Assembly: GCA_027604185.1 (NCBI GenBank)
Contig: JADGKB010000061.1
Coordinates: 18,672-82,671 of the forward strand
DNA: 64,000 nucleotides
Direction of reading: 5' to 3'
Source: Boothiomyces macroporosus
Lineage: Eukaryota > Chytridiomycota > Chytridiomycetes > Rhizophydiales > Terramycetaceae
Below the pieces are notes generated by a model that was not told where the DNA came from, did not search any database, and saw only the letters and a program-made list of their open reading frames with translations. The first letter of the stretch is position 1; the number at the start of each line of letters is the position of its first letter. Of this stretch, positions 52,398-61,872 are shown one piece after another. A program made the translations under genes and the position numbers.

Positions 52398-52964
52398 ATA
52401 TCTATAAATCACAGTAAATACGATTTTACAACTGTTCAAGTTGTTGATTAATTTGCACTTGTTCATAATAATTGGCAGAGCGATTTTATCCACCTCTATG
52501 ATCTGGTATTTGGGTTCCTACTATGTAAAGGCAAGCGCCCTTTTTGAAATATAAGTAGACAGCTTATGACGAAAGATTCAATTTCCGTCTAATTGAGGTC
52601 TAAATTTTGTAGCCCTATGCAATATCTCTGGCGATTTGATATTAGGTTCATGCTATTTACAAATTAAAGCTTCATAATGTATAATGGCATTAAACACCAG
52701 CGGTATATCGGTTTGCGTACGTGTACCTGTACAGAATAGCCTAGCTTCCCAACCGCAAACGTTTTAACTGGAGAGAAAATGAATTTTTGGTACCATCCGT
52801 AGAAATAGCGCAAAGCACTAAATTCTTGCAGCTATCAAGAATGGCATTTATCCATAAATCATACAGTGGAATCTCTACTATGTCAATAGGAATAGAATGA
52901 GAATGTGACACAAGATTGATGACGTAGACTTCTGCAAGACCAGTTTGGCGTTTTTCTAAATCTT
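52398..52964. other. Spacer between 7TM copies G and H
   Basis: 567 bp with no supported gene. A minus frame here is mostly antisense to copy G. No repeat shared with other family upstream regions was visible by eye. Confidence 0.45.
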
Positions 52965-54152
52965 ATGTCAAACGCTAACCAAACTATACCTCTTAGCACT
53001 TCGTACCTATTAGATATATGTGACTACCGCGCGAATTATCTGGGGTGCGATGCTGAACGAACTCAAATGTTTGCAACCATAGATTTAATAATGATTATTA
53101 TGGCAGTTGGATCAATTTTCGGATATTTAGGTATCCTAATTCGCAACTTTATTGCTAGAGCAGTAAACGATAACAAGAAAAAATGGAACTCTGCAGATAA
53201 TCTATGTATATTTTGCTGCCTAGCAAATGTGCTTCGAATTGCAGAGCTTGCCAACGTGCGGTCTGTTGCTTTCAAAGACAAAAGCCTTTTGACAGACTTG
53301 TGGATCCAGCAGTATTTGCAAATCACTGTATTGATGGATTTGCTCTATTATAGTATGGGTGCAGTAGCTTCTAGTGTATTTATGGTACAATAGGGCTAAC
53401 AGTAGGTTGGCGTTGCCGGAGCTGCAACAGGGCTGAATATATATTCAGATATCAAGATTGGAGAACGTGTAATTTCCCCCGAGAAAATACTAAAGCTATG
53501 GCGTATAGTAATCATGATTATCAGTCTTTCCTTTACTATATGTTGGGCCACAATTGGTGCAACTAAGGGACCAGAAGAGTACGCAAAGTATAGAAGAGGA
53601 ATCTATGGATTAAACATGGCGGCAATCGTCTTTATTGCTCTACCAGTCATCTTATACTTTGGTAACAATGTATTACGAATCTTGAGCGAGACCAACTCGT
53701 CTAGAGACATGTCTGAAGGCACAAGTCAAACAAACGTCCAACATTCAGACGTCAATTCCAAGCACAAGTCAAAAGTCCCAGAAAGCGTATCCAAACACAA
53801 TCTGGCTGGAGAACTAAATAGAGAGAATAGAGAATCGAAAACGCCAAGTTATTTCAAGCGTACTGAAGTTACTCCAAGCCCTTCTGCTAGTGACCTAAAG
53901 AAACTTCAAACCAAAAAGATTAAAATTTCTGCTAAAGATCGAAAGATTGGTAACTTTAGAATGGCTATTAATACTGTTATTTGGCTTCTCTATGTTGCTG
54001 TAGTATTCAACCATATCCTACTGTTTATGGGATTTGAAATGGATTACTTTTTAAACAACACGACTGCGGCCGCTATCTTAAAGACAATCAGTGATTTGAC
54101 AGTGTGGGTAAGCTGCTCGTTCATGCTAATCTACTTGTACAGAGTTGGATAG
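52965..54152 (+). CDS. 7TM ICDYRANYLGC-family protein, copy H
   Basis: 388 residues, the longest copy. The N-terminus has an NQT glycosylation site before LLDICDYRANYLGCDA. Seven hydrophobic segments; the variable loop is about 120 residues with many Ser/Lys/Glu (SKHKSKVPESVSKHN). The family intron 53385..53405 is 21 nt; because this is a multiple of three it would not shift frame if retained, but it contains an in-frame TAG. The gene stop is also TAG, followed by AATAAAATGGG. It converges on the hydrolase triplet, with 14 bp between stops. Confidence 0.75.
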
Positions 54153-54166
54153 AATAAAATGGGAAT

Positions 54167-55153
54167 TTATTGGATTGGTTTTGAGTTGCGAAGGATTACT
54201 TCGAATAACAGGTCGCTGTACAATATCGAAAAGTGGCTCTTTGTAGGATCCACCAAGAGTTCGCTATTCAATCTCGCACTTGTTTTTTCAAAGAACAGGG
54301 ATACTTGCTCTTTGGTGGTGATTGGATTCTCTCCGCTTCCAACAACCATTGTAGTTTTGATTGGAATCGGTTTCCAACCGCTGATAAATCGTGCTCCTTC
54401 GTCAAACATATCTCTAACGCTATTGAATTCGGTCGAGAGTTTCCTTATGCTGAATCCATCCACAAAGTCGCTGTAAAATCTCGCAGATTCATAGAAATTA
54501 AAGTCAGTAGTAAAATAAAATGGGAGGTATAGCACGTCTGAAAAAAGGCGGAGTATCCCTAGATCGCCCAAGATTGATGCAATGGTCAGTAAACTAGGCT
54601 TTAACATTGCTCTGAATTTTTCCTGAACACCATCAAGTTTTAGAATGTAATCCGCCGGAGTGGGCTCAACCAATATGATTGATTTTATCCTAGAGTCTAG
54701 TCCGTACAATTGCGTGTATAATTGTACTATAATAAGATCAAAATACCTGCCACACCTCCAAACGAGTGCCCAACCAATATGATAGACTTGTTGTCAGCCA
54801 AATTCACAAATTCATTGATATGTTGTGCAAATACTCTAAAGCTCATTTCATCGGGTTTGTCAGACTTGCCAGTTCCCAATCGATCATAAACCAAAGAACT
54901 GATTCCATACTTTGACAGCTTTCTTTGCAAAGGAAGCATGTAGGTTCCAGACATGTTTGCTCCAGATACTAGTATAACAAGCGGGTCTGCATGCTGAGTA
55001 ATTTCGTAATTTACCCGCTTGCCATTGATGCGAATCGTCCTTCGAGGTTGACGGTGAAAGTAAGCGCGAATATGATGAACGGCAATGAATGCAAATGCAC
55101 CTGCATTAGGACTTGTTACCAATGGCGACTTTTTCCCAGATTGTGAATTTCAT
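54167..55153 (-). CDS. Membrane-anchored alpha/beta hydrolase 1 of 3
   Basis: 315 residues. A first exon of ten codons (MKFTIWEKVA) and a hydrophobic N-terminus with the tandem-family hallmark FIAVHHIRAYFHR are followed by the fold: VILVSGANMSGT, LVYDRLGTGKSD, nucleophile elbow GHSFGGVA, IILVEPTPADYIL and MVVGSGEN. A late catalytic His lies in DPTKSHFSILYS. Introns: 55101..55119 (19 nt) and 54727..54746 (20 nt), both at the same positions as in the two neighbours. Likely a lipase or esterase at a membrane; substrate unknown. The first frame has no ATG without the first intron. Confidence 0.75.
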
Positions 55154-55183
55154 GAACCAAGAAAATGAAAATATTGGAGGGAT

Positions 55184-56149
55184 TTATTGGCAAGATTTTA
55201 GAATAGCATCAAAGAGCAAATCGCTATAGAGAATAGACACGTGGCCTTTGGTATCATCAGCGTAGAGATCGCCTTGAAGTCTGTCTGCCGTATCTTTAAA
55301 GAATTTTCTAATGTCTTCAGGTGTAGAGGCAAGGTTATCCTTCCCTCCACCAACTACTACATCCATCTTGACGGGCACTTTTTTCCAGCCAGCAATCATT
55401 TCGCTCGCTTCATCAAACATATCGCCAATGCATCTGGCTTCAGGAACCAGCTTGCGCAACAAATAACCATCCGTGATATCCGCAAAGAACCTGTTGTTCT
55501 CTGTGAATGAATATGGAGTTTGAAAGTAGAATGGTGAATAGAAAAAGTCTGTAATGAACCTGATAATTCCAAAATCAGCCAATATTGAAAAGTATTGAAT
55601 AATAGTCGGATTCAGCAACTTCTTTTTGAAATCTTTAATCTTGATCAAGTGATCCGCTGGAGTAGGCTCTACTAGTATAATCGCTTTAATTCTCGGGTCC
55701 AGTCCATATACCTGGGAATAATATTGCACTAGTTTAACATTGAAATACCCCCAATTCCGCCGAATGAGTGACCAACTAGCACAATGGATTGACTATCGAC
55801 CATCTTCACCATTTGATGAATGTGTTCAGCATATACTAAAAAGTCTATTTTCTCGATTGAATCTGATCTCCCAGTTCCTAATCGATCAAATGAAAGCGAG
55901 CTGATAGAGTGCTTCCCGAGTTTGCGCTGAATAGGTAACATGCAAGTTCCAGACATTAATGCTCCAGAAACAAAAATAACCATAGGATCGTCATGGCTGT
56001 GTATTTCATAACCAACCTTTTTCCCTTTGACTAATACTGTCGTTTTCGGTTTACGGTGAAAGTAAGCTCTCAAATGATGCACTCCGATATAAGCTCCGAT
56101 GACTGGATTAGTTTGAAATACCAATGAGAACCTTTGTTCCAAATTTCAT
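55184..56149 (-). CDS. Membrane-anchored alpha/beta hydrolase 2 of 3
   Basis: 308 residues and same architecture: MKFGTKVLIVIGAYIGVHHLRAYFH (as MKFGTKVLI plus the shared motif), VIFVSGALMSGTCMLP, FDRLGTGRSD, nucleophile elbow GHSFGGIG, IILVEPTPADHLI, VVVGGGKDN and DDTKGHVSILYS. Introns 56103..56121 (19 nt) and 55729..55748 (20 nt) match those of copy 1 exactly. The catalytic Ser and His are kept, so the enzyme should be active. Copies 1 and 2 are each other's closest relatives by eye. Confidence 0.75.
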
Positions 56150-56216
56150 ATGGAAAAATATTTTGGAAAGACATATTCAATGCAAAGCCTCGAATGAAAG
56201 TGTCACAGCTGTATCT

Positions 56217-57194
56217 TTATTCACAAAAGTATTCTTTGAGAATGGCTCGCTTGAGCAACTTGCTAAAGACGATAGTGTAATGGTTCTTTGCTGGTTCAAC
56301 CAATAGCTCCGCATTGAGTCTTTGGGAAGTTTGATCATAAAACTTGGCCATCAATGTCCCAACAATCCCATCCTGGCCGCTTCCACCGACTACCATAATC
56401 GTTTTAACTGGGCTAGTCCAATTCTCTAAGGCTCTTCCTTCATAAAACATGTCTGTGATGCTATTAGTTTCTACTGATAACTTGTTTATCAGTACAGCGT
56501 CAGAAAAATCACCCAGAAAGCGGTTGGTTTCTTCAAAAGTAAACCTAGTGAATAACTTGAATGGAACTATGAATAAATCGGCAACTAGTCTAATTAATCC
56601 AAGATTGGCAAGAGTGCAAACTAGAAAATTATGTACTTTGTCTGTTTTCTTGTAGTAACTATCAAAACCTTTAGGGTTTTCTTTTACAATGAGGTCTGTA
56701 GGTGTAGGTTCAACCAAAACGATCGACTTGATTCTAGGGTCTGCTTTATATAGCTGAGTGTAAAATTGAACTAGTTAGAAAAACGGTACTTGCAACACCA
56801 CCAAAAGAATGCCCAACGAGTATAATCTCTTTGTTTTCAATTATCTGCAGTAATTCATGAATTTGCTGCGCGTACAGCTCAAAGTTCATTTCATCTGTAG
56901 GGTCGGATTTCCCTGTACCTAGCTTATCAAATGTAACCGATGCAACATCCAGCTCTTCGAGTTTTCTTTGAAGCGGGATCAAATAGCTTGCAGACATTTG
57001 CGCACCTGACACTAGTACAACCATTGGGCCTTTGCGTTGAACCATGTTATAATTAACTTTACGATTGTTCACTTTGACGAATGTTTTGGGCTTGCGGTGG
57101 AAATAAGCGCGGATATGATGAAGGGTAACATAAGCGCAATAACCTAGATTAATTTACACTAACCAATGGCTAATGATTCTGTTATAGTGAGCAT
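56217..57194 (-). CDS. Membrane-anchored alpha/beta hydrolase 3 of 3
   Basis: 312 residues, the most divergent of the triplet but with the same order: YVTLHHIRAYFHRKPK, MVVLVSGAQMSASYLIP, FDKLGTGKSD, GHSFGGVA, IVLVEPTPTDLIV, MVVGGSGQDG and EPAKNHYTIVFS. Met at 57194 lies in the small first exon (MLTITESLAI). Introns: 57144..57163 (20 nt, with a GTTAGT donor) and 56771..56789 (19 nt), again at the shared positions. It is the outermost gene of the triplet and lies next to a 300-bp gap. Confidence 0.75.
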
Positions 57195-57501
57195 AAGAGG
57201 CACGGTTCAACAAAATTTAATGCTTTTAACACACAACACCAAAACAGTAATCAGTAATTGGTAGGAGATTTATTCTGCAGCAATACTGTCAAATCACAAA
57301 TTCATCTCTACTCACTAAATCTTGGTTTTATCATGGGAACTGGTGCAATTCATGCTTTTCACTCTTGTAATGGAATACACGGTTCTTAATTGCTAAGTGA
57401 GCAAAATCTTGGGGTGGATAATCCATTCACTACCTCAATTGGGATATGTCATTGGTGAATTTTCCGCTTTAAATTGAGCAATTTTACGCTACCATTTTTT
57501 C
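57195..57501. other. Intergenic, nothing recognised
   Basis: About 300 bp shared by the divergent hydrolase 3 and steroid-reductase-like genes, so presumably a bidirectional promoter. No TATA-like element stands out and no open frame is supported. Confidence 0.4.
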
Positions 57502-58203
57502 ATGTACCATATCGTCCTCTATGGAACCACAGCAGTCTCAGTGATAGTATTCTTTGTTCTGCAATTCACTGGTATGAAGGCAAACTATGGAAAGCTCAGT
57601 AATAACACAAAGTACAAGGTGTCGGCAAAGCTAGGATGGTCAATAATGGAATCCCCTTCAGTTATAATCTTTACATTATATTACATCCAGTACCAAAAGC
57701 ATTTCTTGTTGTATTTCATGTTTGCGCTGCATTATATCAACAGATCACTGATTTATCCCTTCAGAGCAAAGGGAAGGGACATGCCTGTAGAAACTGTATT
57801 CCAAGCTTTTGCCTTCAATTTGATCAATGGATATTTGATTGGTACCAGTGTCATGAACAAAACCAGTGAAATCAACTTGATAGGAGTCCCAATATTTTTC
57901 ATTGGCTTTCTAATCAATTTCTATAGCGATGAAATACTGATGAAACTGAGAAAGCCTGGAGACACCAATTACTACATCCCAAAGGGATTTCTATTTGATT
58001 ACGTTTCTTCGCCCAACTATTTGGGAGAAATCATAGAATGGATTGGATTTGCAATTGCTAGCCAGTGCGACGGTCCTTATTGCTTTGCTCTTGTTACAGT
58101 CTGCAACCTTTTGCCAAGAGCTAAACAAAATCACCAATGGTACCTGAACAAATTCAAAGAATATCCTAAAAATAGACGGATAATTATTCCGTTTGTTTAC
58201 TGA
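57502..58203 (+). CDS. Steroid 5-alpha-reductase-like membrane protein
   Basis: 233 residues, multi-pass, of the 3-oxo-5-alpha-steroid 4-dehydrogenase (SRD5A) family. These NADPH enzymes reduce a double bond in steroids or enoyl lipids in the ER. Diagnostic C-terminal motifs are present: YYIPKGFLFDYVSSPNYLGEIIEWIGFA (cores GFLFDYVSSPNY and GEIIEWIGFA), LPRAKQNHQWYLNKF and EYPKNRRIIIPFVY. The N-terminal half is hydrophobic with HYINRSLIYPFR. It is about the normal length for SRD5A1/2. Intronless. Whether it acts on sterols or on very-long-chain enoyl groups cannot be decided from sequence. Confidence 0.82.
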   Translation: MYHIVLYGTTAVSVIVFFVLQFTGMKANYGKLSNNTKYKVSAKLGWSIMESPSVIIFTLYYIQYQKHFLLYFMFALHYINRSLIYPFRAKGRDMPVETVFQAFAFNLINGYLIGTSVMNKTSEINLIGVPIFFIGFLINFYSDEILMKLRKPGDTNYYIPKGFLFDYVSSPNYLGEIIEWIGFAIASQCDGPYCFALVTVCNLLPRAKQNHQWYLNKFKEYPKNRRIIIPFVY

Positions 58204-58486
58204 AAGGGCTGGCTCGTCTCAACAAGATCAATAAAGATTTTTGGTTTGTTGATTGAAAGAAAATCCCATTGTTTAAATCAACCATAAGCAAAAAATTTGA
58301 AACGCGTCTCAAAGGCGGAATAGTAAATTCTATAGAATAATACCAACAATGAGACTATTCTAAATATTTCTAGAATATCTTTGATACGCTCAGCAGATAG
58401 ATCTCTGGTCTGTGATTATTCATCCATTGTAATATAACGCCACTCGCTACTAAAAAGCGGGAAAAAAGAAATTTTCTCAAAATAGA

Positions 58487-60061
58487 ATGGGAAAAGGGCA
58501 AGGTAAAGGACAACGGGTTCATTTGAATTTCAAACCGCCGACATCATCCGCTGACATCCTATCTGAAAAGGTAGTCAACGCACCGCCAGCGATATACACC
58601 AAACCACAGCAGGAGCTAAACAAGAACGTAGAAGAAACTCCTCTAATCCACTTAATCACCACTTATATTTCGTACTTTATTCTCATCGTTGTTGGCCATG
58701 TCAGGGACTTTATCAAGCGCAGAACCAACCCAGAGCTATTTAAACATCTGTCAGTCCGAGACGGTTACGCCCCAATTAACTCTGGCTTTGATACTTTTTA
58801 TCACCGCAACCTGTACTACAGAATTAGAGATGTATTCAACAGACCTACTACCGGTGTTCCAGGAAGAACCGTCAATATTATAGAACGAGAATCCAAAGAC
58901 TATAATCACACATTTCAATATTCAGGGAAAACTCGTGAAGTTCTTAATTTGTCTTCTTACAACTATCTAGGCTTTGGAGAAAATAATGGTCCGTGCTGTG
59001 ATGCTGTAGAACAAACTGTTCGCAAGTTTGGCATTTCAACTTGTTCCAGCAGACTGGAGACTGGTGGAAACGAACTTCATGTGGAAACTGAAGCGCTAGT
59101 AGCCAGATTTATGGGTCAAGAAGCTGCGATTGTATGTTCTATGGGTTTTGCTACCAACTCTACCATGATTCCTGCCCTGGTTGGAAAAGGCGACCTTATT
59201 ATTTCTGATGAACTTAATCATGCTTCCCTAGTCTTTGGATCTAGGATAGCTGGATGTGGTATTAAAGTATTCAAACACAACGACCCTGTTGATCTTGAAG
59301 CAGTGTTGCGTGAAGCGATCTCTCAAGGTCAACCTAGAACTCACAGACCATGGAAAAAGATCTTGATTGTTGTCGAAGGGTTATATTCTATGGAGGGCAA
59401 CATTTGCAAGCTTCCTCAGTTTGTCGAGCTAAAGAAAAAATACAAGTGCTATTTGTATCTAGATGAAGCCCATTCTGTTGGTGCTCTTGGTCCTAACGGA
59501 AGAGGCATCTGTGATTTCTATGGGATCGACCCTTGTGAAATTGATATACTTATGGGCACATTTACTAAATCATTTGGTGCTGCTGGTGGATATATTGCTG
59601 GAAAGAAATCAGTCATTGATCACCTTCGTCTCAATTCCCATTCTGCTGTTTATGCTGAAAGCGTCAGCGTTCCCGTTATTAAACAAATTTATGCGTCTAT
59701 GCGTATGATCATGGGTGAAGATTATGGTAGTGAAGGAAGACACCGTATTCAAACTTTGGCCAGAAACGCTAGATTCTTTTGCTCAGAACTCCGTAAAATG
59801 GGTTTCATTGTCTATGGTAATGATTCGCCTGTCATCCCGCTCTTGTTACTGAATCCTGCCAAGATCCCTGCATTCTCTCGTGAAATGCTAAAGAGAGGTA
59901 TCGCTGTTGTAGTAGTAGGATACCCTGCCACTCCAATTATTACTTCTAGAGTCCGCTTCTGTATTTCAGCTGCTCACACGATGGAAGATTTAACCTGGGC
60001 TTTGGAGCAAATCTCGCAAGTTGGAGACCGCTTGTTATTAAAAATGGCACCAAAGGAATAA
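58487..60061 (+). CDS. LCB2: Serine palmitoyltransferase subunit 2
   Basis: Catalytic LCB2/SPTLC2 subunit, condensing serine with palmitoyl-CoA to start sphingolipid synthesis in the ER. The 524-residue protein has an N-terminal membrane segment (ITTYISYFILIVVGHV), then the alpha-oxoamine synthase core: LNLSSYNYLGFGEN, STCSSRLETGGNELH, DELNHASL, VVEGLYSMEGNICKLP, YLDEAHSVGALGPNGRG and the PLP-lysine motif GTFTKSFGAAGGYIAG. Length and motif order are normal. Intronless despite its size. The partner LCB1 is not in this window. Confidence 0.96.
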   Translation: MGKGQGKGQRVHLNFKPPTSSADILSEKVVNAPPAIYTKPQQELNKNVEETPLIHLITTYISYFILIVVGHVRDFIKRRTNPELFKHLSVRDGYAPINSGFDTFYHRNLYYRIRDVFNRPTTGVPGRTVNIIERESKDYNHTFQYSGKTREVLNLSSYNYLGFGENNGPCCDAVEQTVRKFGISTCSSRLETGGNELHVETEALVARFMGQEAAIVCSMGFATNSTMIPALVGKGDLIISDELNHASLVFGSRIAGCGIKVFKHNDPVDLEAVLREAISQGQPRTHRPWKKILIVVEGLYSMEGNICKLPQFVELKKKYKCYLYLDEAHSVGALGPNGRGICDFYGIDPCEIDILMGTFTKSFGAAGGYIAGKKSVIDHLRLNSHSAVYAESVSVPVIKQIYASMRMIMGEDYGSEGRHRIQTLARNARFFCSELRKMGFIVYGNDSPVIPLLLLNPAKIPAFSREMLKRGIAVVVVGYPATPIITSRVRFCISAAHTMEDLTWALEQISQVGDRLLLKMAPKE

Positions 60062-60106
60062 TTTTAAATAAAATAGTTTTGAGTAATTAAGAACGATTAT
60101 ATTAGA

Positions 60107-61830
60107 CTACCAAGCCTTTTTCCTTTCATCAAGCTCAACCAAAGTGCTCTGTTTGGAATAGCCATCAGTAGTAATAACTTCAATTTCGTCGTCTACTTGT
60201 TCAATTTTGACCCCAACATACTTTTCAACACGTTCATGCAGCATTTCCACAATTTCAGCCTTTTCCTCTTCATTCAACAATGATTCTTGCTCAACCTCAT
60301 CTTCCAATCTTTCCATTTCTCTTAATATTTCTTTTTCTGCTTGGGATTGCTCCACTGGCGCAGTGTACCTTACATCCTCTTCTAAATGTAAATCATTAAT
60401 TAAAATAGTTGGGATTGATTGTTCAGTGTCCAGTTGATACTGTAGCGCGTTGGCTTCTTTGATGTCTTCATCGGTGATAATTGGTTGATACTCATTTTTG
60501 TGAGCAAGATGATCATTGCTTTCAGGTGTGATTTCTTCAATGAGAACTTTTTTGGGTTCAGATTTGACATTGGCGTTGCTTTCGAAAGGAGAATTGTTCA
60601 AAGAACTTGGTTCTTTGATAATCTCCATTTTGCGTGGAGGGACATGGTGCTCTTCAATCTTTGCAGTAGCTTGTCTTTCTTCGTATACCTCCTCCAACAA
60701 ATCATCATGAACGTCAGCTTCGTTTTCTGTTTCTTCGTCTTGCTCAGTCGCGCTTGATTCAGCATCAATTTCTTCAATGATAGACTCGTTCTTGGGTTCA
60801 ATTCTTGCAAGCATTTCATCTTTGAATTCTTGCATTTTTTCAGACAACACAGGCTCTTGTTCTTTCCCATACTTTTCCAACCTCTTTTTTCTCCCGGTTT
60901 CTTGTAGAATTCGCATCGCTTAATTAGTAAGAGCAACCTTCAAAGTTTGCTTCCTGTTTTTTCTTTTCTTCTTCATAGATACGCTCTCTTTCCAATCGCT
61001 CTCCTTCCATACCACCGACAGCCCTGATATTAAACAATAGTACCATGCGTCTGTGGTCAGCCTTTCTTTTTCAAATATTGGACGGTCGTCCAGGTAGGTC
61101 AATGTTTTGATTTTTGACACCAGAACCCTTCTATAGTTTGCAATCTTACGAATGACAGGGTTCCCCATCAAATTCAAAACCGCCTAATTTAAACTATATG
61201 TACCAAGTTGGGCATTCTTTCCAGGATAGAGACTATTTCAGGGTCTTCTATCTTGTTGTTGCTAAGATCTAGTACGGTAATTGATGGGCAATCCAACAGT
61301 CCAGAAATATCATCATAATTGGCAAGAAAGTTATTTTGAATCTGTAGAGTTTTGAGTTGTTTCAAATTTCCTAATCCTCTAATCTTTTTAATGAGATTGT
61401 TTCCGACATTCAAAGTGTCAAGCTTTTCCAACTTGTCGAGATTTTCAATGGTCTCTATGCAATTTTGCTGTAAAAATCTAATATTAACGTTTTGTTACAG
61501 ACAGCGAAGCTCAGAAAGCATTTCTAAGTCAGTTAAAATTACCTATATTTTCAATCTTGGAAATTCCGTTTCCTTCCAACCACAAACTTTTAAGCCCGGT
61601 GTAAAGATCCAAGTTTTCTATTTTAGAAAACCCTTTAAAATGGAGGTAGAGGATATCGTTGAGCTCTGGCGTTTGGTAGACTTTTTGCTCTTTGCAAAGC
61701 TGTTTAAGGTAAGCCAAAGTCATTAGCGTATTCCTGCATAAATCATCATCTACCCTTTTTCATCAACTTCTTTGGCGTTTCTTCTTCTTGCAAGCCATGA
61801 TTTGGCATCGAGATTAATGTCTGACAACAT
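60107..61830 (-). CDS. DNAAF1: Dynein axonemal assembly factor 1 (LRRC50-like)
   Basis: DNAAF1/LRRC50, required for cytoplasmic preassembly of axonemal dynein arms. The 534-residue product has [32 protein letters not shown], five to six SDS22-type LRRs ([42 protein letters not shown]), the cap [16 protein letters not shown] with LTYLDDRP, and a long acidic C-terminus. The first exon ([17 protein letters not shown]) is found only after removing a 20-nt intron. Introns: 61734..61753, 61524..61542, 61478..61498 (21 nt with an in-frame stop), 61184..61203, 61024..61043 and 60919..60937 (GTTGCT donor). Confidence 0.95.
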
Positions 61831-61872
61831 GGTAAAAACGCGAAAGTGAGTCAGCCGCAAATATTTCAATGT

